Assembly: GCF_001984175.1 (NCBI RefSeq)
Contig: NZ_MTQP01000064.1
Location: 248,001-312,000 of the forward strand
Reading direction: 5' to 3'
Length of the DNA: 64,000 bases
DNA from: Saccharothrix sp. ALI-22-I
GTDB taxonomy: Bacteria; Actinomycetota; Actinomycetes; Mycobacteriales; Pseudonocardiaceae
Shown: in pieces, positions 1 to 7,016 of the stretch
Layout: the number at the start of each line of letters is the position of its first letter
Position numbering within the stretch: position 1 is the first letter of the stretch
Program-made: the position numbers and the translations under genes
The notes under the pieces: model-generated
Database searches by the model: none
The model's input: the letters and a program-made list of their open reading frames with translations, nothing else
Told to the model about the DNA's origin: nothing

Positions 1-190
1 AACGCGGGGTTGCTGGTGGTACGCACCTCGTCCTCCTGTGGCGTGCTGACGCCGTCACGGGTTCAACGACCACACGAGTCGATCGGTTCCCCGTCGGGTA
101 AAAGTGACTTTACTCGGGTTGTCGATCTCGAATCCACACCCCGCACTGCGGAGCGTAGTCGGCACTCCACCCCCCTGGAGGATTGTCGAC

Positions 191-208
191 ATGATCTCGG
201 ACCCGTAA
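191..208 (+). other. possible five-codon leader ORF upstream of the surface-protein gene
   Basis: An ATG follows a GGAGG (177-181) at a good ribosome-binding distance but opens only five codons (M-I-S-D-P) before TAA. The true gene starts 52 bases later with its own GAGGA site. It may be a chance match or a short leader that affects translation of the mRNA. No promoter could be placed with confidence in bases 1-190. Confidence 0.25.
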
Positions 209-259
209 GGCTCACCCCGGCAGCTCCTACCCGACGCGCCGAGGGGTTTTGAGGACATC

Positions 260-1711
260 ATGGCTTGGAGACGACTTGCCGGCGCGGTGCTCGCGGCCGG
301 TCTGGCCCTGCTCGCGCTGCCCGCCACGGCCGGGGCCCAGCCGGGGCACGGCACCCCACCGGAGCACATCGGGTACGAGACGATCGCGCAGGGGTACAAG
401 GGCAAGCCCGCGGGCGAAGGCGACTGGCTCGGCTCCTACCTCTGGCGCGGCCAGCAGGTGTGGTGCGTGCAGTACTCGCTGCTCGCGCCGGACAGCAACG
501 TGGAGTACCGGGACGGGGACGAACTGCTCTCCAAGGGCGGCTCGAAGCTGCCCGACGACTTCGCGGCCAACATCTCGTACCTCCTGTTGAGGTACGCCAC
601 CACCCAGTCGCCTGACGAGTCGGCGGCGCTGGCGCACCTGCTCCACTCCTGGACGGCGTACGAGGACACGACCAACCCGGACCCGGCCCGCCACATCACC
701 CTCGACCCGAACAACGGCTACAAGAACATCGCCTACAACGTCGGCTTCCACTACGACGCGCTCAAAGCGAAGAGTGAAGCGGCGGCGCAGGCGGTGGACC
801 GGATGAAGGCCGAGGCGGAGGCCAACCGCGGGCCGTGGGCGGCCAAGGTGAGCGCGCCGGCGAAGGACCAGATCATCGGCACCCCCGACACGTGGGTGGT
901 GGACATCACCAAGACCGACGGCGGTCAGGTGGCCGGTGTCCCGGTGACGGTGGAGCTGACCGACGCGACGCTGGAGACCGGGGCGCCCGCCGGCGAGCTG
1001 ACCACGCCGAACGACGGCAAGGCGCTCGCGGTGAAGGTGGTGCCGACCGGGCCGAACCCGTCGTTCACGGTGAAGCTGGACAGCCCGGCCGACCGGCCGA
1101 AGGTGCTCGTCCCGGCGGACGCCGACATGCAGCGGATCGTCACCACGGGCGGCGAGAAGAAGCTGGCCGCGAACGCGACGACGACGGCGAAGACGGCGCC
1201 GGGTGTGGTGAAGGTCGCCAAGACCGACGCGGAGACCGGCAAGGCGATCGCGGGCGTGGCGCTGCGGGTGACCGCGGCCGACGGCTCGACGCCCGCGAAG
1301 CGGCAGGACGACACCGCGTTGACCGGGCCCGAGGGTCAACCGATCGTGCTCCAGACCGCCGCCGACGGCACCGCGGTCGTGCCCGACCTGCGCACGCCGC
1401 AGGAGATCTGCGTGATCGAGGTCGCACCGGTCAAGGGCTACGAGGAGTACTTCGACCCGAACGCGCCGCCCAAGGTGTGCGGGACCGTCGAGCCGGGGCA
1501 GACGTTGGCGCTGGCGTTGACCAACAAGCCGGACAAGCCGATCGTGCCGATCACGATCCCGGCGGGTTCGGAAGGGGCCGGGGTGGTGGCGAAGGCGTCG
1601 TTCACCACCGAGGTCTCGACCGGGGCGGTGGTCGGGTTCGGCGGTGTGGTGCTGATCGGCGCGGCCCTGTTCGGGCTGCTGGGCAAGCGGCGGGCGGCCG
1701 CCCGCCGATGA
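260..1711 (+). CDS. cell-surface protein with SpaA/Cna-type domain and C-terminal membrane anchor
   Basis: A 483-residue exported protein. Residues 1-29 form a signal peptide (basic start, long Ala/Leu core, A-G-A cleavage region). The first half has a WCVQ cysteine segment and a later TTQ segment, reminiscent of the Cys/Gln pair of surface thioester domains, but this is weak. Around residues 310-420 lies a prealbumin-like SpaA domain (VVKVAKTDAETGKAIAGV). The C-terminus has the layout of a sortase substrate: Thr/Ser-rich stretch, hydrophobic helix, then an Arg-rich tail. I see no canonical LPXTG or LAXTG before the helix. The sortase gene begins two bases after the stop, so the pair is probably co-transcribed. 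Likely role: wall- or membrane-attached adhesin or pilin-like protein; the ligand is unknown. Confidence 0.75.
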   Translation: MAWRRLAGAVLAAGLALLALPATAGAQPGHGTPPEHIGYETIAQGYKGKPAGEGDWLGSYLWRGQQVWCVQYSLLAPDSNVEYRDGDELLSKGGSKLPDDFAANISYLLLRYATTQSPDESAALAHLLHSWTAYEDTTNPDPARHITLDPNNGYKNIAYNVGFHYDALKAKSEAAAQAVDRMKAEAEANRGPWAAKVSAPAKDQIIGTPDTWVVDITKTDGGQVAGVPVTVELTDATLETGAPAGELTTPNDGKALAVKVVPTGPNPSFTVKLDSPADRPKVLVPADADMQRIVTTGGEKKLAANATTTAKTAPGVVKVAKTDAETGKAIAGVALRVTAADGSTPAKRQDDTALTGPEGQPIVLQTAADGTAVVPDLRTPQEICVIEVAPVKGYEEYFDPNAPPKVCGTVEPGQTLALALTNKPDKPIVPITIPAGSEGAGVVAKASFTTEVSTGAVVGFGGVVLIGAALFGLLGKRRAAARR

Positions 1712-1712
1712 G

Positions 1713-2426
1713 GTGCGAGTGAAGGCGCTGTTGACGGGTGCGGCGGTGGCGGCTCTGATCGCCTCCGCCGCGCTCGTGTCCACCCAGTCGTCGGACGTCG
1801 TGCTGGCGGGCCGGCCGACGCCCGGTGACGCCGTGGTGCCGCACCCGTTGGGCGACAGCGCCCGCTCCGGGCGGGGCGTGGACCTGGCCGGGATGCCGGT
1901 CGGCGCGAACGCCCCCGCGTCACCGCCACCGGCGACCACCGCCGCCACCACCACTCCACCGCCGCCACCACCGGCGCCGCCGCAGCAGCAGCCGGGGACG
2001 GTTCGGTTGCCCGAAGGCGGGTTGGCGACGCTGGTGCGCGAGGAGGTCACCGCCGACGGCGTGCTGCCGGTCCCGGAGGGTGTCGGCGAGGCGACGTGGT
2101 GGGGCGTGGACCTGGGTGCGGCCGAGGGCGCGACGGTGCTGGCCGGGCACGTGAACTGGAAGGGCATGACCGGGCCGTTCGACGAGCTGTGGCGGTCGGC
2201 GGTCGGGCAGGACGTGACCGTGGTCGACACGGCGGGCAAGACGTTCCGGTTCCGGGTCAGCCGGGTGGAGGCGGTCCGCAAGGACGCCCTGCCGTCGCGC
2301 GCGGTCGAGCTGTTCGGACCGCGCGGCGGGCACCGGCTGGTGCTGGTGACGTGTGGCGGGCGGTGGGTCGGCGGCGACACCGGCTACGAGGAGAACCAGG
2401 TCGTGATCGCCACGCCGGTCGCATGA
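1713..2426 (+). CDS. class F-like sortase (secreted transpeptidase)
   Basis: A 237-residue protein with an N-terminal membrane or signal segment, then a low-complexity Pro/Thr linker (about residues 60-100) and a C-terminal sortase barrel. The catalytic His is in TVLAGHVNW and the nucleophilic Cys in LVLVTCGG, in the usual order and spacing; the conserved GPF-x-x-L segment follows the His. The region where related enzymes often carry Y-R-D-N reads GYEENQ here, so the catalytic Arg may instead be the one in CGGRW. Start is GTG 1713 (GTG 1719 also possible). It directly follows the surface-protein gene, its obvious candidate substrate. A strong hairpin lies right after the stop. The sortase call is firm, the class F assignment moderate. 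Confidence 0.82.
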   Translation: MRVKALLTGAAVAALIASAALVSTQSSDVVLAGRPTPGDAVVPHPLGDSARSGRGVDLAGMPVGANAPASPPPATTAATTTPPPPPPAPPQQQPGTVRLPEGGLATLVREEVTADGVLPVPEGVGEATWWGVDLGAAEGATVLAGHVNWKGMTGPFDELWRSAVGQDVTVVDTAGKTFRFRVSRVEAVRKDALPSRAVELFGPRGGHRLVLVTCGGRWVGGDTGYEENQVVIATPVA

Positions 2427-2430
2427 CCGA

Positions 2431-2461
2431 TTACGTTCCGCACCTTCGGTGCCGAACGTAA
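2431..2461 (+). terminator. intrinsic-terminator-like hairpin after the sortase gene
   Basis: An almost perfect stem: TTACGTTC pairs with GAACGTAA (8 bp), then a C/C mismatch, then GCACC with GGTGC (5 bp) around a TTC loop. It starts five bases after the sortase stop. No long T run follows, as is common in high-GC actinomycetes. It also argues against a start at 2449 for the next gene, because that codon would lie inside the hairpin. Confidence 0.7.
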
Positions 2462-2502
2462 TCAACAGGCAACCTTTGGTCACGCCGCGTCGTCCTGTTG
2501 AT

Positions 2503-3657
2503 GTGAAGCGATGGGGTTGGCTCGGCACGGCCGTGGCGCTGGCACTCACCCTGGTGGTGTTGGCCGTGTTGGGAGTCCGCGAACCCGCACCCGGCCACGA
2601 CGTGGGCGAGCTGGCGGCGCCGCTGCCGATGGCGCCGCGCACGACGAGCAGCAGCGCCTCGCCGCCGCCGACCGTGCCCGCCGCGACCTCACCGCCGGCG
2701 TGGATGCGGCGGATGCAGCCGGGCGAGAAGCCGCCGCAGTTCGTGCTGTTCTCGTTCGACGGCGCGGCGTCCAAGCCGCACTGGGACCGGATCATGCCGC
2801 TGGCCAAGGCGGCGAACGCGCACGTCACCGGGCTGTTGTCGGGTGTGTACCTGGTGCCGGACCAGGACGCGGCCACCTACACCGGGCCGGGGCACGACCA
2901 GGGCGACTCGTCCATCGGGTTCGGCGGCAGCCGGGCGGACGTGGCGCTGCGGATCGAGTACCTGAACGCGGCCATCGACGCCGGGCACGAGATCGGCACC
3001 CACTACAACGGGCACTTCTGCGTCGGTGACGAGCCGAACGTCGGCATGTGGACCACCGAGCAGTGGAACAGCGAGATCGACCAGTTCTTCGGGATCGTGG
3101 ACAAGGCCAGGCAGCAGGGGTTCAAGCTGGACCCGGCGGCCGTGCGCGGCGGGCGGACGCCGTGCCTGGAGGGCAAGTGGGACCAGGCGTTCCCGGCGAT
3201 GCGCGGGCGTGGCCTGGTCTACGACACCAGTCACGTGAGCCTCGGCGTGGTGTGGCCGTCGGTGCAGGACGGGGTGTGGGAGTTCCCCATGCCGGAGGTG
3301 CGCGTGCCCGCGCTGGGCAAGCAGGTCGTGATGATGGACTTCAACCTCTGGTACGCGCTCAACGGCGCGAAGGAGCAGCCCGAGAAGGCCCCCGAGTTCA
3401 CCCGGATCGTGCTGGACACGTACCGCTCGGTGTACCAGGCCGCGCTCAACGGCAACCGGGCCCCGGTGGTGATCGGCAACCACTTCAACGAGTGGGCCGG
3501 TGGCGCGTTCAGCAACGCGGTGGAGGGGTTCCTGGGCGAGGTGTGCGTGCGGGCGGAGACGGTGTGCGCCACGTACACCGAGGTCATCCAGTGGATGCAG
3601 TTGCAGGATCCGGTGGTGCTGGAACAGTTGCGGCGGATACCCGCCGCCCGCAACTGA
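2503..3657 (+). CDS. secreted or membrane-anchored polysaccharide-deacetylase-like protein
   Basis: About 384 residues from GTG 2503, which gives a clean signal anchor (K-R then 18 hydrophobic residues); an upstream in-frame GTG at 2449 falls in a terminator hairpin and is less likely. After a Ser/Thr/Pro-rich linker comes an NodB/CE4-like domain. The first motif reads LFSFDGAAS, where active CE4 enzymes have T-F-D-D-G, so one of the paired aspartates is missing. The metal-binding His-x3-His is present in HEIGTHYNGHFC. Four cysteines may form disulfides outside the cell. Either a divergent deacetylase acting on wall glycans or a non-catalytic relative. It lies between the sortase pair and the PQQ operon with no sign of co-transcription with either. 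Confidence 0.7.
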   Translation: MKRWGWLGTAVALALTLVVLAVLGVREPAPGHDVGELAAPLPMAPRTTSSSASPPPTVPAATSPPAWMRRMQPGEKPPQFVLFSFDGAASKPHWDRIMPLAKAANAHVTGLLSGVYLVPDQDAATYTGPGHDQGDSSIGFGGSRADVALRIEYLNAAIDAGHEIGTHYNGHFCVGDEPNVGMWTTEQWNSEIDQFFGIVDKARQQGFKLDPAAVRGGRTPCLEGKWDQAFPAMRGRGLVYDTSHVSLGVVWPSVQDGVWEFPMPEVRVPALGKQVVMMDFNLWYALNGAKEQPEKAPEFTRIVLDTYRSVYQAALNGNRAPVVIGNHFNEWAGGAFSNAVEGFLGEVCVRAETVCATYTEVIQWMQLQDPVVLEQLRRIPAARN

Positions 3658-3681
3658 AGCCGGCGGCGACCAAACGAGATG

Positions 3682-3696
3682 GGAAAGGTTCTTTCC
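3682..3696 (+). terminator. small hairpin between the deacetylase-like gene and pqqA
   Basis: GGAAAG pairs with CTTTCC around a GTT loop, 24 bases after the deacetylase-like stop. The stem is only 6 bp, so it may be a weak terminator. The remaining 80 bases up to pqqA must hold the pqq promoter, but I cannot place -35/-10 boxes. Confidence 0.35.
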
Positions 3697-3776
3697 TATC
3701 TAGCGCGATGGCCGCCCGAAGCTCTACGGTGGGTTACCGCCGCCCCACGGAACGCATCCCATCCGAGGAGTAGCGC

Positions 3777-3872
3777 ATGACCACCGAGCCCGAGAAGCGC
3801 ACCTGGGTCAAGCCCGATTTCCGGGACGTCGACACCCCGATGGAAGTCACCGCTTACGCAGCTCGCAGCTAG
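3777..3872 (+). CDS. pqqA: PQQ precursor peptide PqqA
   Basis: A 31-residue peptide (start M-T-T-E-P-E-K, end A-A-R-S) that is the ribosomal precursor of pyrroloquinoline quinone. The diagnostic E-V-T-A-Y is present: Glu23 and Tyr27, three residues apart, are the residues PqqE cross-links to form the cofactor skeleton. The W-x-x-P-x-F segment before it is typical of the PqqA leader. GAGGAG precedes the ATG. The length is slightly above the 23-29 residues common in proteobacteria. It leads a pqqA-C-D-E-B operon, and the hairpin after it would allow more pqqA transcript than downstream transcript. The gene is small enough to be missed by automated calling. Confidence 0.93.
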   Translation: MTTEPEKRTWVKPDFRDVDTPMEVTAYAARS

Positions 3873-3882
3873 CCATCCGCCG

Positions 3883-3919
3883 CGCCCCTCCGTGCCGGCC
3901 AGTCGGGCCCGGAGGGGCG
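3883..3919 (+). terminator. attenuator-like hairpin between pqqA and pqqC
   Basis: A perfect 10-bp GC stem (CGCCCCTCCG with CGGAGGGGCG) around a 17-base loop, 10 bases after the pqqA stop and 33 before pqqC. A partial terminator or 3' mRNA stabiliser here would raise precursor peptide relative to the enzymes, as proposed for hairpins behind pqqA in other bacteria. Confidence 0.75.
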
Positions 3920-3952
3920 TGGCGCCTGCGGACCGGGAGGTGCCCGCCCGTC

Positions 3953-4642
3953 GTGCTCACCGCTGAGCCGTTGGACCCGGACGAGTTCACCGCGCGCCTG
4001 CGCGCCCTGTCACCCCGCTACTGGGACCGCCACCCGTTCCACCTCCGGCTGCACGAGGGCCGGCTGACCAAGCACGAACTCCAGCTGTGGGCGGCGAACC
4101 GCTGGTACTACCAGCGGGCGATACCGCAGAAGGACGCCGCGATCCTGGCCAACTGCCCGGACGTCGAGGTCCGCCGCGTGTGGCGCGAGCGGATCGTGTG
4201 GCACGACGGCAGCGGGCCGGGCGAGGGCGGTGCGGAGAACTGGCTCCGGCTGGCCGAGGCGGTCGGGCTGACCCGCGAGGAGGTGCTGGACGAGCGGCAC
4301 GTGCTGCCGGGCACGCGGTTCGCCGTGGACGCCTACGTGACGTTCGCCCGCACCCGGCCGTGGGTGGAGGCGGTGGCGTCCGGGCTCACCGAGATGTTCT
4401 CGCGCGGCCTGATGGCGCGCCGGCTGGTGGACATGCGCGAGCACTACCCGTGGATCGCCGAAGAGGGCTTCACCTACTTCACCACCAGGCTCCAGGTGAT
4501 CGCCGACGAAGGGAAGTCCACTTTGGACATCGTGGTGCGCAACTGCCGCACGCGCGAGCAGCAGGAGGCGGCGGTCGCCGCGCTGGCCTTCAAGTGCGAC
4601 GTGCTGCGCGCGGTTCTGGACGCCGTGGACTACTACTCATGA
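3953..4642 (+). CDS. pqqC: pyrroloquinoline-quinone synthase PqqC
   Basis: 229 residues of the TenA/PqqC helical oxidase family. PqqC performs the last step of PQQ formation, ring closure and oxidation of AHQQ with O2, without a metal or flavin. The family signature is clear: Y-W-D-x-H-P-F-H near residue 25, then the W-x-x-N-x-x-Y-Y-Q segment (LWAANRWYYQRAIPQKD) and a WRERIVWHDG segment. It begins with GTG after GGGAGGTG. The protein is about 20 residues shorter than typical proteobacterial PqqC, mainly at the ends. Its stop overlaps pqqD (ATGA), showing translational coupling. Confidence 0.93.
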   Translation: MLTAEPLDPDEFTARLRALSPRYWDRHPFHLRLHEGRLTKHELQLWAANRWYYQRAIPQKDAAILANCPDVEVRRVWRERIVWHDGSGPGEGGAENWLRLAEAVGLTREEVLDERHVLPGTRFAVDAYVTFARTRPWVEAVASGLTEMFSRGLMARRLVDMREHYPWIAEEGFTYFTTRLQVIADEGKSTLDIVVRNCRTREQQEAAVAALAFKCDVLRAVLDAVDYYS

Positions 4643-4908
4643 CCGCGCTCAGTGCGGTGCCGCGGCTCAGGCGCGGCGTGAAGACCGCCTACGACGAGAC
4701 CCGGGACAGCCACGTGGTGCTGTTCCCGGAAGGCGTGCTGGTGCTCAACGAGACCGCGGCGGCGGTGGTCGGGCTGTGCGACGGGCGGACGTCCGTCGAG
4801 GGCATCGCGCACCGGCTGGCCGAGGACTTCGACGGGGTGCGGGCGGACGACGTGGCCGAACTGGTCACCCGGCTGGTGGCGCGCCGGGTGGTGGACGTCG
4901 ATGGCTGA
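4639..4908 (+). CDS. pqqD: PqqA-binding chaperone PqqD
   Basis: 89 residues; a RiPP recognition element that holds PqqA and presents it to the radical SAM enzyme PqqE. It has the expected start (P-R-L-R-R-G-V-K), the strand VVLFPEGVLVLNETAAAVV and the helical end with DDVAELVTRLVARRVV. The ATG overlaps the pqqC stop by four bases and the end overlaps pqqE, so C, D and E are tightly coupled. PqqD is separate here rather than fused to PqqC or PqqE. Confidence 0.92.
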   Translation: MTALSAVPRLRRGVKTAYDETRDSHVVLFPEGVLVLNETAAAVVGLCDGRTSVEGIAHRLAEDFDGVRADDVAELVTRLVARRVVDVDG

Positions 4909-5956
4909 CGCGCCGTTCGGCCTGCTCGCCGAGCTGACCCACCGGTGCCCGCTCAGGTGCGGGTACTGCTCCAACCCGGTGGAACTGGCCGGTCGCGCGG
5001 ACGAGTTGGACACCGGGCAGTGGCGGGCGGTGTTCGACCAGGCCCGCGCGTTGGGCGTGTTGCAGGTCCACCTGTCCGGCGGTGAGCCGTTGGCGCGCAA
5101 GGACCTGCCCGCTCTGGTGGGCCACGCGTCCGGGCTCGGCTGCTACGTGAACCTGGTGACCAGCGGGCTGGGGCTGACCGCGGACCGGCTGGCGGAGCTG
5201 GAGGGTGTCGACCACGTGCAGTTGTCGGTGCAGGACGCCGACGCGGCGGGGGCGAACCTGATCGCGGGGGTGAAGGCGTTCGAGCACAAGCTCAAGGCCG
5301 CCGACGTGATCCGGGACGCCGGGCTGCCGCTGACCGTGAACGTGGTGCTGCACCGGCTCAACCTGGACCACGTCGGCGAGATCATCGCGTTGGCTGCGCG
5401 GATGGGCGCGGACCGGTTGGAGTTGGCGAACACCCAGTACTACGGCTGGGCGTTGCGCAACCGTGCCGCGTTGCTGCCGACGCGGGAGCAGTTGGCGCGG
5501 GCGGGTGAGGTGGTGGCCGCCGCGAAGGCGCGGTCGTCGATGGAGATCGTGTACGTGATCGCCGACTACCACGAGGCGCACCCGAAGCCGTGCATGCACG
5601 GGTGGGGCGCGCGGCAGCTGACCGTGGCGCCGAACGGGGACGTGCTGCCGTGTCCCGCGGCGGGAGTGATCGAGGGGTTGGGGATCGAGAACGTGAAGGA
5701 CCGGGCGTTGGCGGACATCTGGCACTCGTCGCCCGCGTTCAACGCCTTTCGTGGCTTCGACTGGATGAAGGAGCCGTGCCGCACGTGCGCGCGCCGTGAG
5801 CTGGACTTCGGTGGGTGCCGGTGCCAGGCGTTCCAGCTGACCGGGGACGCGTCGGCGACCGATCCGGTGTGCTCGCTGTCGCCGCACCGGGGTGCGGTGG
5901 ACTTGATCCTGGCCGGTGCACCTGCCGCCGTGGAGCACCGGGCGGTGGTGCGGTGA
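4901..5956 (+). CDS. pqqE: radical SAM PqqA peptide cyclase PqqE
   Basis: 351 residues. It forms the C-C bond between Glu and Tyr of PqqA. The radical SAM 4Fe-4S motif C-x3-C-x2-C is in CPLRCGYC near residue 20, and the GGEP glycine motif is seen as LSGGEPLARKDL. The C-terminal SPASM region carries Cys residues for auxiliary clusters: KPCMHGWG, VLPCPAA, EPCRTCARRE, GGCRCQAF and DPVCSLSPHR. Length and motif order match PqqE. It overlaps pqqD by eight bases and pqqB by four (GTGA). Confidence 0.94.
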   Translation: MADAPFGLLAELTHRCPLRCGYCSNPVELAGRADELDTGQWRAVFDQARALGVLQVHLSGGEPLARKDLPALVGHASGLGCYVNLVTSGLGLTADRLAELEGVDHVQLSVQDADAAGANLIAGVKAFEHKLKAADVIRDAGLPLTVNVVLHRLNLDHVGEIIALAARMGADRLELANTQYYGWALRNRAALLPTREQLARAGEVVAAAKARSSMEIVYVIADYHEAHPKPCMHGWGARQLTVAPNGDVLPCPAAGVIEGLGIENVKDRALADIWHSSPAFNAFRGFDWMKEPCRTCARRELDFGGCRCQAFQLTGDASATDPVCSLSPHRGAVDLILAGAPAAVEHRAVVR

Positions 5957-6828
5957 AGGCCGTCGTGCTGGGGACGGCGGCCGGTGGTGGGGTGCCGCAG
6001 TGGAACTGCGCGTGCGGGCCGTGTGCGGCGGTGCGGGCGGGTGAGCTGCCCGCGCGGACGCAGGACGCGTTGGCGGTGAGCGGGGACGGTGTGGGGTGGT
6101 GGCTGGTCAACACGTCACCGGACATCGGCGTGCAGCTCGCCTCGACTTTCGCGCTCGCACCGGGTCCCGGACCGCGGGACACGCCGGTCCGCGGTGTGCT
6201 GTTCACCGACGCCGAGCTGGACCACACGTTGGGCTTGGCGGTGCTGCGGGGTGCGGCGGGGTTGCGGGTGCACGCGCCGGCTCCCGTGCTGCACGCGTTG
6301 GCGCCCACGCGTGACGTGCTGGCGACGTACGGCGAGTGGTCGTGGCGGCAGGTGGAGCCGGAGCAGACGATCACGCTCGACGGCGGGCTGGAGGTCACCG
6401 CGTTCCCGGTGAGCGGCAAGCGCCCCCGTTACGCCGCGGACTCTTCGTTGGCCGGCCACTGGGTCGTGGCATACCGGTTCGCCGACCCCGCCACCGGCGG
6501 CGTGCTCCTGTACGCACCGTGCCTGGCCTCCTGGCCGCCCGGCTTCGACACCCTCGTCGCCGAGGCCGACGTAGTCCTCCTGGACGGCACCTTCTACGCG
6601 CCGTCCGAGATGGGCGCCGCCACCGGCAACCCCAGCGGCCAAGCCGCGATGGGCCACCTACCGATGACCCACAGTCTCCCGGAACTCCGCCGCCACCCCA
6701 CCACCCGCCGCATCTACACCCACCTCAACAACACCAACCCCGCCCTGAACCCGACCTCCCCCGAACACACCGAGATCACCGAAGCCGGCGCCGAACTAGT
6801 CCCCGACGGCACCCTCCTCACCCTCTGA
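5953..6828 (+). CDS. pqqB: PQQ biosynthesis hydroxylase PqqB
   Basis: 291 residues, metallo-beta-lactamase fold. PqqB hydroxylates the tyrosine-derived ring of the excised dipeptide before PqqC acts. The N-terminus GTAAGGGVPQWNC followed by C-x-x-C is diagnostic, and D-A-E-L-D-H-T-L-G-L carries the D-x-x-x-D-H metal motif that replaces the usual lactamase H-x-H. It is last in the operon here, whereas proteobacterial operons usually have pqqB second. No pqqF/pqqG peptidase follows, so excision of the modified dipeptide must rely on a protease encoded elsewhere. A word-repeat array begins ten bases after the stop. Confidence 0.93.
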   Translation: MKAVVLGTAAGGGVPQWNCACGPCAAVRAGELPARTQDALAVSGDGVGWWLVNTSPDIGVQLASTFALAPGPGPRDTPVRGVLFTDAELDHTLGLAVLRGAAGLRVHAPAPVLHALAPTRDVLATYGEWSWRQVEPEQTITLDGGLEVTAFPVSGKRPRYAADSSLAGHWVVAYRFADPATGGVLLYAPCLASWPPGFDTLVAEADVVLLDGTFYAPSEMGAATGNPSGQAAMGHLPMTHSLPELRRHPTTRRIYTHLNNTNPALNPTSPEHTEITEAGAELVPDGTLLTL

Positions 6829-6837
6829 CCCCCACCC

Positions 6838-6960
6838 GAACGTTCAACTCGCCTGTTCCGAACGTAGGACACGCCCAACGCGAACGTTGGACACGCGCGT
6901 GTCCAACGCTCAGAACGCGCGTGTCCAACGTTCGGAACGCGCGAGTTGAGCGTTCGGAAC
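6838..6960. repeat. intergenic word-repeat array 1 (AACGTTC words)
   Basis: Array of related 13-14 base words. GAACGTTCAACTCG opens it and its inverted form closes it; between them are four copies of GTGTCCAACGTTC or its complement (one copy reads GTAGG, one GCTC). The middle GGACACGCGCGTGTCC is a perfect palindrome, so the transcript could fold into one long hairpin. It lies between pqqB and the downstream histidine kinase gene and would serve as a terminator. Confidence 0.85.
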
Positions 6961-7016
6961 GGGTTGGGGGGTTAGCCCCACCGACCTGGGTGGGTCTGGT
7001 CGAGAGAATCGGCGGT

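Noticed and set aside
227..2380. 717-codon open frame on the minus strand opposite the surface protein and sortase genes
   Set aside because: Shadow frame produced by high GC; composition is Arg/His/Pro-rich with no domain, and the opposite strand encodes clear families.
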